From positions 1 to 40,751 of IMG/VR virus record IMGVR_UViG_3300031857_000457: DNA of 40,751 nucleotides; one strand, 5' to 3'. Within the stretch, counting starts at the first letter, position 1. Each line of letters opens with the position of its first letter. Below are positions 29,347-37,425 of this stretch, in pieces. Below the pieces are notes generated by a model, which ran no database searches, was not told the DNA's origin, and was given only the letters and a program-made list of their open reading frames with translations. The stretch comes from a virus. The position numbers and the translations under genes were made by a program.

Positions 29347-31643
29347 GCAGACTTCTCGTTCGTCTCCAGGTGAGGCACCAGCCCCAGAACAGTTGCAGGC
29401 CCCGCTGTCGGCATCGACAGGCAGACACGCGGATCCTTGCTCGTCGCACCCGCGAACGGCTTGTTGATGTCGTCCGTAATCCCGACCATCGGCGCGTCAA
29501 AGGTCACCGGATCATCGCCCTTGATCGTCTCCATGTTGGTGAAGTCACGGCCCCACTTCAGGGCGCCCGGCGCTGTCCGGTAAGGCAGGAGCCCGATGCG
29601 AGTGACCTTCCGGTCCTGCGTCATCGCCGTACCCATCGATGCCCCGCCCATCACCCGCGGCGACTTGTACTTGCCTTCATAGAGCAGGCCCGTGATTGCA
29701 TAGCTCGCCGCATAATCCAGCGTGATGGCCCCGCTCGTGACCGTGTACGGCCCCTGCTGGTAGCCATCGGTCCACGAATAGACCGTCCTGCCCTCGAGGT
29801 GGGTGAGCCCGGTGATGGCCGTCGTCGCAGCCCCGGAATACACAACCGCACCACGTAGGCGCCAGACCGTTGACATCGTCGCCCATGCCTCGGGTGCGAG
29901 CTTCTCGACATGTCTTACCGTCGAGCCGTTCACTGTCCGCCGCACGATGAAATAGACGCTGTCCTCAACGTCACCAGGAAGGCAGCAGACGCTTTCGTAG
30001 TAGGCCCCGGTATCCACCAGCCTGCACCACGCAACCACGCCCTCGATCGGCTCATAGAGCAGCACGGCCATCCGGCCATCGTCGCACGGGAGCCATATTC
30101 TCGGCTCTGGATTGTACTGTACCGCACACTCAATGAAGCCGTCCGCTGATCCCTCGTCGCCGGCGACCGTCCGGTGCAGCCGGGTCAGCTCGTTGAGTTC
30201 ATACTTGTTGCCGTCCGAGACCATGCGGAACAGCTTGCGGGTCGATCGATCAATGAACGCCGCATCGGCATCCACCGCGATTGCCTGCGCATCAGCCGAG
30301 CCGCGCCTTGACCTTGGCCGCGATGCCGCATTGGTCGGCGTCAGGATGTCGTCCTGCGTGTTGGAGCTGACCTCGGCCTCGCGCGCGTCCATGCAGATCA
30401 CAAGCTTGTCCACACCAAGCATGGAGCGAACCGAACCCCAGCCGCCCGTTACCCGGCGTGTGAATGCATCCGCATCGTTTGCCCCGATCTCAAAGCCTTC
30501 GAAGTCATCCGACTCAGACGCCCAGAAGCGATCATCCCTGCCCGCCCACAGCCTGCCATCTGACAGTGCAATGGCCGCAGGCCATCCCGCAGCATCCGAC
30601 CAGGCCGAGAACGCCCAGTCCGTCGTCGCCGTCGTCTTGCCCACCGGGGTCAGAACATCGACCGTAGCCGAGTTGTCCGCCTCGACGCTGTGGATACGGA
30701 CAATCCCGTCCGTCGATCCGTTGGCGTGCTGGAGTACAATCGTCGCCGTGCCGCTCGTCCATGCCGTCGCCAGCACCCGGTAATAGATGATCTGGTTGTC
30801 GAGCGCGTCGTTGTACTGCGTGTCGGTCGTTCCCGTGTGCGTCTGGTACGTCACCCAGTTGAGTTCGCTGCCAATGCTTCGCTGAAGCACCAGCGTTCCA
30901 GTGAACACGCCCGTGATGGTGAGCTGAAGGTTGCGATTGGTGGTCGCGCCCGTGACCTTGGCGCTTGCCGAATACTCGGCCAGAGCGTCGATCGATGCCG
31001 TGATGTACTGGCCCTGATGGGTGATCTTCATCAGGGCACCAGCATGGGTGGCCCTGAAGATCGGCGCTGATGCAGTCAGCGTCCCAGCGCCGGTATTGGT
31101 GCTGCAAGTCATCGTCGAGGTCGTGATGTTGAGGTTCGAGAACGGCCCATTCTCCGGCTGGTACTTGCGAAGGCTCCACGATTTGGCCCCGCGCCGCTCC
31201 AGAACCCGCGTCTGCACGCCCCTGGTCGTGATCCATGCAACGTCGAAGCTCTGCTCCATCCGAAGGGACCGCAGCGTATCTTCCTGCCACGGGGTCTCAA
31301 GCGTCAGGTCGCCAGCCCCGAGGCTCGTGAACCCGATCAGGTTCGACTTGCCCTCTGTTGCCCCGACATATCCCGTATCTGGCAGGCGGAACTCGACGTA
31401 ATAGGGCGAGATGCCAGGCGTGAACGTGATGAGATGCTGGCCGGGGTAAAGCGTCAGGTCAGTGAATATCTCCTGCCCGCCCGCAGTCGTTCCCGCCCGC
31501 ATCTTCAGCGGACGGCGCGTCACCTCGAACGAGAGCGTCACCTCGTCAGCCGGCGCGGTTGTCGTTATAGCCGAGCGTGCGATTGCCTCACTGCCTGCCG
31601 TCGTGACGAAAGCAACGTCAGCTCCTGATACCGTGATACCCAT
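29343..31643 (-). CDS. Tail nozzle protein, C-terminal part (T7 gp12-like)
   Basis: 766 residues; ATG 31643 overlaps the preceding stop as TAATG. It is beta-rich with Trp/Tyr-containing strands and carries features of podovirus tail tubular protein B: DTLRSLRMEQSFDVAWI, then VLERRGAKSWSLRKYQPENG, resembling the conserved Q-S-x-D-x-x-x-(I/L)...L-x-R-x-G...W-x-L block. Later DGRLWAGRDDRFWASESDDF and the C-terminal DRKVTRIGL also match the family style. It should form the lower tail tube. The normal N-terminal segment of the family lies in the separate upstream gene, so the protein is split over two chains. Confidence 0.72.
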   Translation of the reverse strand: MGITVSGADVAFVTTAGSEAIARSAITTTAPADEVTLSFEVTRRPLKMRAGTTAGGQEIFTDLTLYPGQHLITFTPGISPYYVEFRLPDTGYVGATEGKSNLIGFTSLGAGDLTLETPWQEDTLRSLRMEQSFDVAWITTRGVQTRVLERRGAKSWSLRKYQPENGPFSNLNITTSTMTCSTNTGAGTLTASAPIFRATHAGALMKITHQGQYITASIDALAEYSASAKVTGATTNRNLQLTITGVFTGTLVLQRSIGSELNWVTYQTHTGTTDTQYNDALDNQIIYYRVLATAWTSGTATIVLQHANGSTDGIVRIHSVEADNSATVDVLTPVGKTTATTDWAFSAWSDAAGWPAAIALSDGRLWAGRDDRFWASESDDFEGFEIGANDADAFTRRVTGGWGSVRSMLGVDKLVICMDAREAEVSSNTQDDILTPTNAASRPRSRRGSADAQAIAVDADAAFIDRSTRKLFRMVSDGNKYELNELTRLHRTVAGDEGSADGFIECAVQYNPEPRIWLPCDDGRMAVLLYEPIEGVVAWCRLVDTGAYYESVCCLPGDVEDSVYFIVRRTVNGSTVRHVEKLAPEAWATMSTVWRLRGAVVYSGAATTAITGLTHLEGRTVYSWTDGYQQGPYTVTSGAITLDYAASYAITGLLYEGKYKSPRVMGGASMGTAMTQDRKVTRIGLLPYRTAPGALKWGRDFTNMETIKGDDPVTFDAPMVGITDDINKPFAGATSKDPRVCLSMPTAGPATVLGLVPHLETNEKSA

Positions 31644-32179
31644 TATGGTATGTACCCGCCCTCGGACGTGAGTATCGAGGCATAGTCAATGTCCAGATAG
31701 AACGGGTCGGACACATCGCTGGTGCCGCCCGTGATCGGGGCCGCGCCGCCTGACGACGGAGCCGCAGATTGATCCGTGAACGCGCCGATCGTGGCATTCG
31801 CGCCAGTGATGGTCACATACGTCGCCGTCGCATTGTCAACGAACCGCATCTGGTTTGCCGATAGCTCGAGCGCGTAGGAAATCTCCCGCGACCGGACGAA
31901 CGGACGCAGGATGCCGAGGCTCTCGCCCTCCGTGACAATCTCGGACGTACCGTTCTCGTCGAGGATAACCGTGCCGCCCTCGTCCGTGATTTGCGCCAGC
32001 GCCGTCACATCGTCGAGGAACTTGGAGCCTGGAACCTTGCTCATCCCGCCATTGGTATACGGGAAACAGTTCTCCATCGTCTCAGCGAGGCGGGAGTAGA
32101 TATCGAGATCAGCCCGCGCCAGCGTCTGCTTGTCAGCCTCGCCACCGTTGAGCGCGAGGACGGTGAGGTTCGCCTTCAT
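31643..32179 (-). CDS. Tail nozzle protein, N-terminal part (T7 gp12-like)
   Basis: 178 residues from ATG 32179 (ATGA overlap with the HNH gene stop; an upstream GTG at 32191 is less likely). The first 110 residues match the start of phage nozzle proteins: LNGGEADKQTLARADLDIY, then NGGMSKVPGSKFLDDV, and RPFVRSREISYALELS with NQMRFVD (family form G-E-x-S-P-x-L-x-G-R-x-D-L-x-x-Y ... R-P-G-(x)n-F-x-F ... Y-x-L-E-F ... (M/L)R-F). The C-terminus is Ser/Gly-rich and ends just before the second chain starts. The DEGGTVILDENGTSEI stretch recalls a motif in the protein at 38612-39010. Confidence 0.68.
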   Translation of the reverse strand: MKANLTVLALNGGEADKQTLARADLDIYSRLAETMENCFPYTNGGMSKVPGSKFLDDVTALAQITDEGGTVILDENGTSEIVTEGESLGILRPFVRSREISYALELSANQMRFVDNATATYVTITGANATIGAFTDQSAAPSSGGAAPITGGTSDVSDPFYLDIDYASILTSEGGYIP

Positions 32180-32745
32180 ATGTGCCGCCACACTTTCCCG
32201 AGCACAATTTTTGAGATCATGGACTGCGACACACCGTGTTGCCGCGCCAGCCGCCCCTGAGCAACTTTGTCTGGATTGGCGCGAATCGACAGGACATCAT
32301 CATTGGTGAGCTTGGCGAAACTATTGTCTTCGCCAAAATGGCGTGTGCCGTGAATGTACTTGTCAGCGGCGTTCTCTTTCGCCGTGGCCCAACGAATGTG
32401 CTTCCAGTTTACGCAGCTAGAATTTCCGCACGAGTGCGCGGCGTGGAGGTTCTTGGATGAAGGAGCGCCGTTCGTGCGTTCACAAATGAACCTATGGACG
32501 AGCAACCGTTTCCCGTTCAGCGTGACGCGCCCATAGCCTTTGCTGCATTTAGCCCCCGGCCATTCGATGCACTCATCGCCGTCCTGAGTAATCAGCTCCT
32601 CTAGGTAAACGTGGAGAGCGCCCCGATCAGGTCCGCCACCAAGCGGATCGCCGTGTTTGCGCCACCGCGAATAGTGTCGCTCGCAAAAGCCATGTCCGAA
32701 GCACCAGCGCTCACAGTCAGCTACAGAGCAAACCTGTCTACCCAT
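32176..32745 (-). CDS. Free-standing HNH homing endonuclease
   Basis: 189 residues; ATG 32745 lies 8 nt inside the gateway gene's end, and its stop overlaps the next ATG. N-terminal Cys/His cluster (CSVADCERWC ... FCERHYSRW) may bind zinc. The HNH_3-type core is LLVHRFICE, then HAAHSCGNSSCVNWKHIRWATAKENAAD (catalytic His in AAH, Asn in VNW, His in KHI). The C-terminus has a helix-turn-helix (QGRLARQHGVSQSMISKI), the NUMOD-like DNA-recognition end of homing enzymes. Base composition is visibly less GC-rich than the genes on either side. It separates gp11- and gp12-like genes that are normally adjacent, which suggests recent insertion. Confidence 0.88.
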   Translation of the reverse strand: MGRQVCSVADCERWCFGHGFCERHYSRWRKHGDPLGGGPDRGALHVYLEELITQDGDECIEWPGAKCSKGYGRVTLNGKRLLVHRFICERTNGAPSSKNLHAAHSCGNSSCVNWKHIRWATAKENAADKYIHGTRHFGEDNSFAKLTNDDVLSIRANPDKVAQGRLARQHGVSQSMISKIVLGKVWRHI

Positions 32746-33340
32746 TGTAGCGCCGTGAGAAACCGTAGCGCGCTTTCTCGTACTCGCCCGGAGGGATTAC
32801 GAACGGCCCGTTCTGCTGCGCGTCCCACAGCTTCGCCTCGGTGATATTGCGCCGCATCGTCTTGCGCAGCTCGTCCTTCTTCACGTCAGACGAGCCGATG
32901 ACCGGGCAGACCTTCCACGCCAGTTGGGCGGCGAGCGCGCCGGCAAAAACTTCCGGCCACATGCCTGGACTGTCGATCTTCTCGCCATCGACATAGTCCA
33001 GCCATGTAGTCTCGGAATCAGTCAGGATGCGACCGCCGAAATCCAGATACGGGATCTGGCTGGCGGTCGGTGTTGAGACAGACGCTACCTTGACGATGCG
33101 CTTGCACTTCGCAGGCTTGGTGAAGCCATAAGCCCAACCGTCTGGGGTCGGGCTTACTGCGGCGAGTTGAAACTTGACGAGCGAGAAGTTCCAGGTGTGA
33201 ACCTCGAACAGCTTCTTGACCTCACGGTCGTAAGCCTGCGTCAGTCGTACAACCCATGTGCTATCGTCATCCGACCCGCTTGAGGGCGGTTCGCCCAGAT
33301 GTTCAAGCGCGTCGTTGATAACGTCCGTCTGCGTCGTCAT
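32738..33340 (-). CDS. Tail gateway/adaptor protein (T7 gp11-like, tail tubular protein A)
   Basis: 200 residues; ATG 33340 overlaps the preceding stop (TGATG). It opens with the family hallmark DVINDALEHLGEPP (form V-N-x-A-L-x-x-L-G), followed by WVVRLTQAYDREVKKLFEVHTWNF (form Y-(x)3-R-(x)4-H-x-W-N-F), then WAYGFTKPAKCKRIV, and later FAGALAAQLAWKVCPVI and a helical AKLWDAQQNGP. These match tail tubular protein A, the ring that joins portal and nozzle. Length is typical. Confidence 0.88.
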   Translation of the reverse strand: MTTQTDVINDALEHLGEPPSSGSDDDSTWVVRLTQAYDREVKKLFEVHTWNFSLVKFQLAAVSPTPDGWAYGFTKPAKCKRIVKVASVSTPTASQIPYLDFGGRILTDSETTWLDYVDGEKIDSPGMWPEVFAGALAAQLAWKVCPVIGSSDVKKDELRKTMRRNITEAKLWDAQQNGPFVIPPGEYEKARYGFSRRYNG

Positions 33341-33867
33341 CAGACAGCCTCAGCATCCAGTCGAGTGTCTGCGGCGGTGCGCGGCTGGCGACCTCGTCGC
33401 TTGGGCGCTTCACCATCATCCGGTTCGCCGCCCAGTTCGATGATCTTTGCGCGGGCCTGCTCCGATGAGTTGAACATCGCAGCCTTCTCGACGCCCTTGA
33501 AGAAGACCGTCCATTTGCGCTCGATGCCCATGTACTGCATCGACCAGCCTGCCGGCAGCGTGCCGTGCTCGAACACCACAGGCCCATGAATGGCCGAGGT
33601 GATGACCTTGTCCACCGATCCAAGGCAGGCGCGGACCATCAGGCGCACATACCAGGACCAGTCAGCCGGGCGCACGTCAATGAAGTCGCCCTCACGCAGA
33701 AGCTTGTCGGTCGGGCCACGGGCCTGCATCCGTCCGAAGTATTCCGGCGCCAGTACGTCCTCGATCGTATGCCCAACAGGCAGGGTCGCAACGTAGGTGC
33801 CAAATTGTTTGCCGTCGTGCTCGATCTCCAGAACGTTCTTCGTCGGGCAGCGCATCGGTTCGGCCAT
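33340..33867 (-). CDS. Hypothetical virion-block protein
   Basis: 175 residues; TGGAGA precedes ATG 33867. The first 125 residues are compact with many aromatic residues (APEYFGRMQARG, RPADWSWYVRLMV, WSMQYMGIERKWTVFF). A basic, Asp/Glu/Arg-rich tail with a KRRGRQPR segment follows and may bind DNA or protein. It lies between the capsid-block terminator and the gateway gene. It could be a head completion or minor structural protein, but I do not recognise it. Confidence 0.6.
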   Translation of the reverse strand: MAEPMRCPTKNVLEIEHDGKQFGTYVATLPVGHTIEDVLAPEYFGRMQARGPTDKLLREGDFIDVRPADWSWYVRLMVRACLGSVDKVITSAIHGPVVFEHGTLPAGWSMQYMGIERKWTVFFKGVEKAAMFNSSEQARAKIIELGGEPDDGEAPKRRGRQPRTAADTRLDAEAV

Positions 33868-33876
33868 GTTGTCTCC

Positions 33877-33910
33877 AGAAAGTTAAGGGCGGGGACCGAA
33901 GCCCCCGCCC
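33877..33910 (-). terminator. Rho-independent terminator after the capsid genes
   Basis: Read on the minus strand, 33910-33887 forms an 8-bp GC-only stem, GGGCGGGG with CCCCGCCC, closing a GCTTCGGT loop that contains a UUCG tetraloop. The T-rich stretch TTAACTTTCT (33886-33877) follows. It is downstream of the capsid and the 110-residue gene and upstream of the next gene, where T7-like phages often place a leaky terminator. Confidence 0.75.
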
Positions 33911-33924
33911 AGTTGGTCGTCGCC

Positions 33925-34257
33925 TTACGAGTTGGTGATCGTAATCGCCAAGCCGTTGGTCAGGTCTGCGGCGCCGGCAGTCGAGATGCCGAGGACGAGG
34001 TGGATGTAGGTCGCCGTCAGGATGTTGGCGGTGCCAGCAGCCGTCCTCATTTCCGCCGAGGTGGTCGGAACAGCAGTCGTCCAGATGCGGATGTAGACGA
34101 TGTCGCCCTTCTGCATTCCGCGCTCGAGAGCGTCAGAGATGTAGTTGATTGCATACGTCGTCGCATTGCTATCGACCGTGTCGTAGACCCAGGTCGTCAT
34201 GCCGAGAGGTCCGCCAGTCTGCGAAACCATCCCCAGAGTTGCAGGAGTATAAGCCAT
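33925..34257 (-). CDS. Small capsid-block protein, possible decoration or minor head protein
   Basis: 110 residues; AAGGA lies upstream of ATG 34257. It is Thr/Ala/Gly-rich and probably beta-structured (MAYTPATLGMVSQTG ... TTWVYDTVDSN), with a middle YISDALERGMQKGDIVYIRIW and a Thr/Ala-rich end. It follows the capsid gene directly and precedes the terminator, so it should be made in large amount; a head decoration or capsid-associated role is plausible. No family can be named with confidence. Confidence 0.6.
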   Translation of the reverse strand: MAYTPATLGMVSQTGGPLGMTTWVYDTVDSNATTYAINYISDALERGMQKGDIVYIRIWTTAVPTTSAEMRTAAGTANILTATYIHLVLGISTAGAADLTNGLAITITNS

Positions 34258-34283
34258 AGTTCAGTTCCTTCCGTTCTGGGTGA

Positions 34284-35138
34284 TTACGCGATGGACGCGG
34301 TGTCGTCGTGAACAGCGCGGTAAACGCCACGCGGAAGCACAAGCGCGGCGCAATGGATCGTTTTGACCCAGGTTCCGTATCTGTCCTCTTCGTCCTCGTA
34401 GTACATGTGCGTCTGCGGCTCGCCGTCGATCTGGTGGCCGATCGCGTTCATGTCGTAGATGTAGCACTTGGCAGTGGCGCCGCCCTTGCCGGTGAGGCCG
34501 GTGTGGCGCAGCCACTTGACGCCAAGCCATTCCCTGTACTGGCCAACAGGCGGTGCGCCTTCGACCAGCGGCTTCACGGAGTTGAAGTCGATCGAGACGA
34601 AGTCGTTGATCGTCTCCATCTGGAGCCAGGCGTTCGGGGTGATGACGCCCCAGATGTTGCCGTTCCATTCAACGTCAGCGTTCTGAAGCTGGGAGACCCA
34701 GGTCAGGAACGTGGACTTGACGCCGAAGTCGATGGCGTTGCCCGAGTTGATCGCGTTGGACGACGCATCGAGTGCGTCGATGATCGACTGGTCGATGGCC
34801 TTGTTGATCGCTGCACGACCCTTGCGCTGTTGGGCAGCGCGGGTGTTCGGGTTGGCCCTGAACAGGTCGAACGAGTCGATCTGGAACTTCTTGAAGTGCT
34901 CTTCCATCGTGCCGGTCGCCTGAGAGAGACCAAGCTGGGACACGGGGATGAGGCCGTCGCGCGTGCGGACGTTGGCCGCATCGGAAGGATCGACAACGTC
35001 CCACTTCACCGTCGATCCGTGCTGCGCGCCGTCGTTGCGGACGGTCTGCTTGAGGAGCGAGGGCTCGCGTTCGTAGTCGAACTTGAACTCGTCGTTATAC
35101 TGCGTCCGAAATTGGGACGTGATCTGGTTAACAGCCAT
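34284..35138 (-). CDS. Major capsid protein
   Basis: 284 residues from ATG 35138; the AAGGA site overlaps an earlier in-frame ATG (35147), so the later start is preferred. It begins with ITSQFRTQYNDEFKFDYERE and LLKQTVRN, an arm seen in HK97-fold capsids of small temperate podoviruses. A helical KAIDQSIIDALDAS spine-like segment and WGVITPNAWLQME follow, then a beta-rich C-terminus ending GVYRAVHDDTASIA. Gene order (scaffold before it, terminator after it) and size support the call. No protease gene is seen nearby; assembly relies on the scaffold protein. Confidence 0.85.
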   Translation of the reverse strand: MAVNQITSQFRTQYNDEFKFDYEREPSLLKQTVRNDGAQHGSTVKWDVVDPSDAANVRTRDGLIPVSQLGLSQATGTMEEHFKKFQIDSFDLFRANPNTRAAQQRKGRAAINKAIDQSIIDALDASSNAINSGNAIDFGVKSTFLTWVSQLQNADVEWNGNIWGVITPNAWLQMETINDFVSIDFNSVKPLVEGAPPVGQYREWLGVKWLRHTGLTGKGGATAKCYIYDMNAIGHQIDGEPQTHMYYEDEEDRYGTWVKTIHCAALVLPRGVYRAVHDDTASIA

Positions 35139-35195
35139 GTGCTGCATCCTTTGTGTGATGAATGACAGAAATGGCGATGCCGTCCGCCGCGTGGG

Positions 35196-35273
35196 TTACT
35201 CGTTGCCGAGGGCCGCGTGGCAGTCTTCGAAAAGCTCGCAGGGCTGTTTCCAGGTTACTGCGCGCTGAGCCAT
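35196..35273 (-). CDS. Possible 25-residue micro-ORF between scaffold and capsid genes
   Basis: ATG 35273 with GATCAGGG upstream, stop TAA at 35198-35196. The peptide is mixed in character (MAQRAVTWKQPCELFEDC...). It fills part of the 177-nt gap between scaffold and capsid genes, which otherwise shows no clear promoter or terminator. Translation is uncertain; the interval may only be the capsid leader. Confidence 0.2.
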   Translation of the reverse strand: MAQRAVTWKQPCELFEDCHAALGNE

Positions 35274-35315
35274 CAACCCTGATCGCCGGGGGTGACAGTC
35301 AGCCTGGTGATCCGC

Positions 35316-36257
35316 CTAGTGAGAGGCAGACCGATCTTCATGGCGCTGTTTGGCGTCATAGAGTTCTGCGAGACGTTTCTGCGTCTCGGGAGAATTGTAC
35401 TTGGCGCGGTTGGTCGCACGCAGCGCCAGCAGGCCGTCCAGTTCGCTCTGGATCGTCTTGCTTGCATCCGCGCCATTGCGACCGGCCTCGAGGAAGATCG
35501 GATCCTCCATCGTCTCGCGGCCAATGCGCGCCATCGCCTTGATGAACTGAGCATTGTCGCCCAGCAGGGAGCCGTCCGCGAACTGCATGTCCGCGATATC
35601 CGACCATTCCTTGCCGAAATAGTGCGCCGCCGCAGCCTTGGCGAAGCCGACATTGCGAGCCTTCTCAGGGCCAGGCCACAGCTTGCTCAGCATCTCGTTG
35701 GTCACTTCAGCCTGACGCGCAGCCGTCGCAAGCGCATAGGCCACAGCCGTCTCGGCTTCCCGATAGTAGAGTTCGTGCGCCGCATTGATCACAGCCGGAT
35801 CAGCATAGACGCCGCCCTTGGAATGCAGGAACGCCGTGATGTCGGTCAGGCGCTCCTTGTCCGTGTCGTTGGGCTCATAGCCCTGCGGCGGCTTGGTCTT
35901 GATCTCGTACTTGTCCGGTGTCTCGGGGATGCCGCGCGCCTTGGCATAGGCTGCACGGTCCTCGTCGGTCGCATCATCGCCGGGAATGGACACACGCCGC
36001 GGGTCCGTCGCCTTCGATCGGACTTCCTTGTACGCCTTGGCGAACGAGCCCTCGTCCGTGAACCGATCCAGCTCCTTGCGGAACTTGGCGTCTTCACCAG
36101 CCAGCTTGCCGCGCCAGTCATAGTCCGATGACGTCTCGCTCGCCTCTGCGGGGGCAGCTTCTGCCTTCGCCGGGACCGCCTTTGCTTCTGCCTTGGGTGC
36201 GGGCGCAGCCTTTGCCGGCGCTTCCACAACTACTGTTTCTGCGGCTTCTTCAGCCAT
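35316..36257 (-). CDS. Capsid assembly scaffolding protein
   Basis: 313 residues; ATG 36257 overlaps the preceding gene by 8 nt. The N-terminal 45 residues are Ala/Pro/Lys/Glu-rich and disordered. DWRGKLAGEDAKFRKELDRF and then ARGIPETPDKYEIKTKPP follow, a stretch typical of podovirus scaffold/assembly proteins. The rest is charged helix (FLHSKGGVYADPAVINAAHELYY and similar). The C-terminus is basic and helical, where scaffolds bind coat protein. It lies immediately upstream of the capsid gene, as T7 gene 9 does. Confidence 0.82.
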   Translation of the reverse strand: MAEEAAETVVVEAPAKAAPAPKAEAKAVPAKAEAAPAEASETSSDYDWRGKLAGEDAKFRKELDRFTDEGSFAKAYKEVRSKATDPRRVSIPGDDATDEDRAAYAKARGIPETPDKYEIKTKPPQGYEPNDTDKERLTDITAFLHSKGGVYADPAVINAAHELYYREAETAVAYALATAARQAEVTNEMLSKLWPGPEKARNVGFAKAAAAHYFGKEWSDIADMQFADGSLLGDNAQFIKAMARIGRETMEDPIFLEAGRNGADASKTIQSELDGLLALRATNRAKYNSPETQKRLAELYDAKQRHEDRSASH

Positions 36258-36570
36258 TCTCAGTCTCCATTGCCTTGCGGACGCCCGTGGTCACAAGCCT
36301 GACCTCGGCTATGCTGAGAAGGGTTGCCCCGACCCAGCGCTTGCCCGCGTTGAATGCCCATGCTTCGGACGACATCATCTGTTCGCCAGCGACGACGCCC
36401 GTCATACTGAGCAGGTATTGAACGAACCACGCCTGTTGCGGTCCCGACGCCCTGGCAGACATCACAGCCTTGATGGCTGCAATGTCGTCCACGGTGAGCG
36501 GCGGGGCCTGGTCAGGGCGAAGGGCGATCCGCTCTGGTTCAGGGATAACGGATCGCCGGTCGTCAGCCAT
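36250..36570 (-). CDS. Hypothetical virion-block protein, 106 residues
   Basis: ATG 36570 is chosen because the frame upstream of it lies inside the preceding gene and looks non-coding; it overlaps that gene by 8 nt. The protein has an acidic/basic N-terminus and a helix-rich body (DDIAAIKAVMSARAS, AWFVQYLLSMTGVVAG, AFNAGKRWVGATLLSIAEV). A hydrophobic helix near residues 55-70 may be buried. It precedes the scaffold gene. No family recognised. Confidence 0.55.
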   Translation of the reverse strand: MADDRRSVIPEPERIALRPDQAPPLTVDDIAAIKAVMSARASGPQQAWFVQYLLSMTGVVAGEQMMSSEAWAFNAGKRWVGATLLSIAEVRLVTTGVRKAMETENG

Positions 36571-36769
36571 CCGTACCCGTCCGCGGCTCCTCGGAAGGAG
36601 CCACTTGCGGGCGCACGAAGGTGGCGATGTCCACGCGATCCATAGCGAGGAGCGCGTCGATGACAGCGATGCCGCCGCTCGCCTGATTGGCGCGACCAAC
36701 GGCCTCTTCCTTCATTTCGACCAGAGCCTTGCGCCTGGCCTGAAGGGATTTGCTCTCTTCTGGCGTCAT
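36563..36769 (-). CDS. Small helical hypothetical protein, 68 residues
   Basis: ATG 36769 overlaps the preceding stop as TGATG. The product is a charged helix (SLQARRKALVEMKEEAVGRA) followed by a short hydrophobic patch and a Pro/Glu tail (APSEEPRTGTDG). The 1-nt overlap before it and the 8-nt overlap after it indicate coupled translation. Function unknown. Confidence 0.55.
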   Translation of the reverse strand: MTPEESKSLQARRKALVEMKEEAVGRANQASGGIAVIDALLAMDRVDIATFVRPQVAPSEEPRTGTDG

Positions 36770-37278
36770 CAGGTCAACGTGATGCCGAGGAGGCCGGTCG
36801 TGGTCTGATACCACAATTTGCCCGTTCCCGTGATGGCCGTCGCAGCCGCTGCCTGATCGGCATACGGGCCAGCAATATCGCCCAGCGTCAGGAAGCCGTT
36901 GAGCGCGACAGCCGAGATCAGCTCGTCGAAAGTCATCGATTTCGGCACGCCGCCGTCCGACACCATGATCGTATCAGTGGCGGGAACCACAGCCGATCCA
37001 AGCATGGTCGTCGTGATGCCAGCGATCTGCGCCGCGACCGATTCGGCAACCGTGATCGTCTTCATCACGCCTGCATCCGAGAACAGGTATTCGTCCGTCG
37101 CAGCCGCGCCCGATCCCGTCATCTCCGTGGTGATAACCACAGGGATGGCCGCGAACAGTTCCGGCAGCGTCATGCTTTTCGAGCCGGATGTCGTGGCCGA
37201 TACATCGACCACAGGCACCAGGTCACCAACAGCAGCGTTTGCGCCCGTTAGGGCAGTCATAGCGCTAATCTTGCCCAT
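36769..37278 (-). CDS. Repeat-containing virion protein (fibre-like motif)
   Basis: 169 residues; ATG 37278 follows a TGATG junction. Three imperfect internal repeats share a D-x-x-x-x-x-D...K-(S/T)-(M/I)-T-x-x-(E/D)-(L/S) pattern: VGDLVPVVDV...KSMTLPEL (about 18-43), TDEYLFSDAGVMKTITVAES (about 61-80) and TDTIMVSDGGVPKSMTFDEL (about 101-120). This pattern occurs in many phage tail fibre and tail-associated proteins. The C-terminus (TGKLWYQTTTGLLGITLT) is beta-rich. A minor structural or head-fibre role is plausible. Confidence 0.6.
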   Translation of the reverse strand: MGKISAMTALTGANAAVGDLVPVVDVSATTSGSKSMTLPELFAAIPVVITTEMTGSGAAATDEYLFSDAGVMKTITVAESVAAQIAGITTTMLGSAVVPATDTIMVSDGGVPKSMTFDELISAVALNGFLTLGDIAGPYADQAAAATAITGTGKLWYQTTTGLLGITLT

Positions 37279-37425
37279 CAGGCATTCTCCTCGTTTAGCT
37301 TGGTTGCACCGTCTTCGTTCAGCATGTCTTCGCCCGCTTCTTCAATCATGTTGGAGCCGGGCGAAGCTCCACCAATAGTATCGTTTGCATTCAGCTTGCA
37401 TTGTCCCGCTCAACTTGGTGGCCAT
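37278..37425 (-). pseudogene. Decayed, internally deleted copy of the 38612-39010 gene
   Basis: ATG 37425 starts MATKLSG, matching MATKLNG of the intact gene, but the frame stops at 37342. In the next frame the sequence reads KLNANDTIGGAS...MIEEAGEDMLNEDGATKLNEENA and ends in a TGA at 37280-37278, matching the intact gene's KLNANDTIGGASGG...DEDGTTQLFEEAA. The middle (about 85-90 residues) is missing. The interval is 148 nt, one base more than 49 codons, so a single-base shift separates the two halves. Both ends keep the TGATG junctions of a working gene. Either a frameshifted relic or a sequencing slip in a 48-residue gene. Confidence 0.7.
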
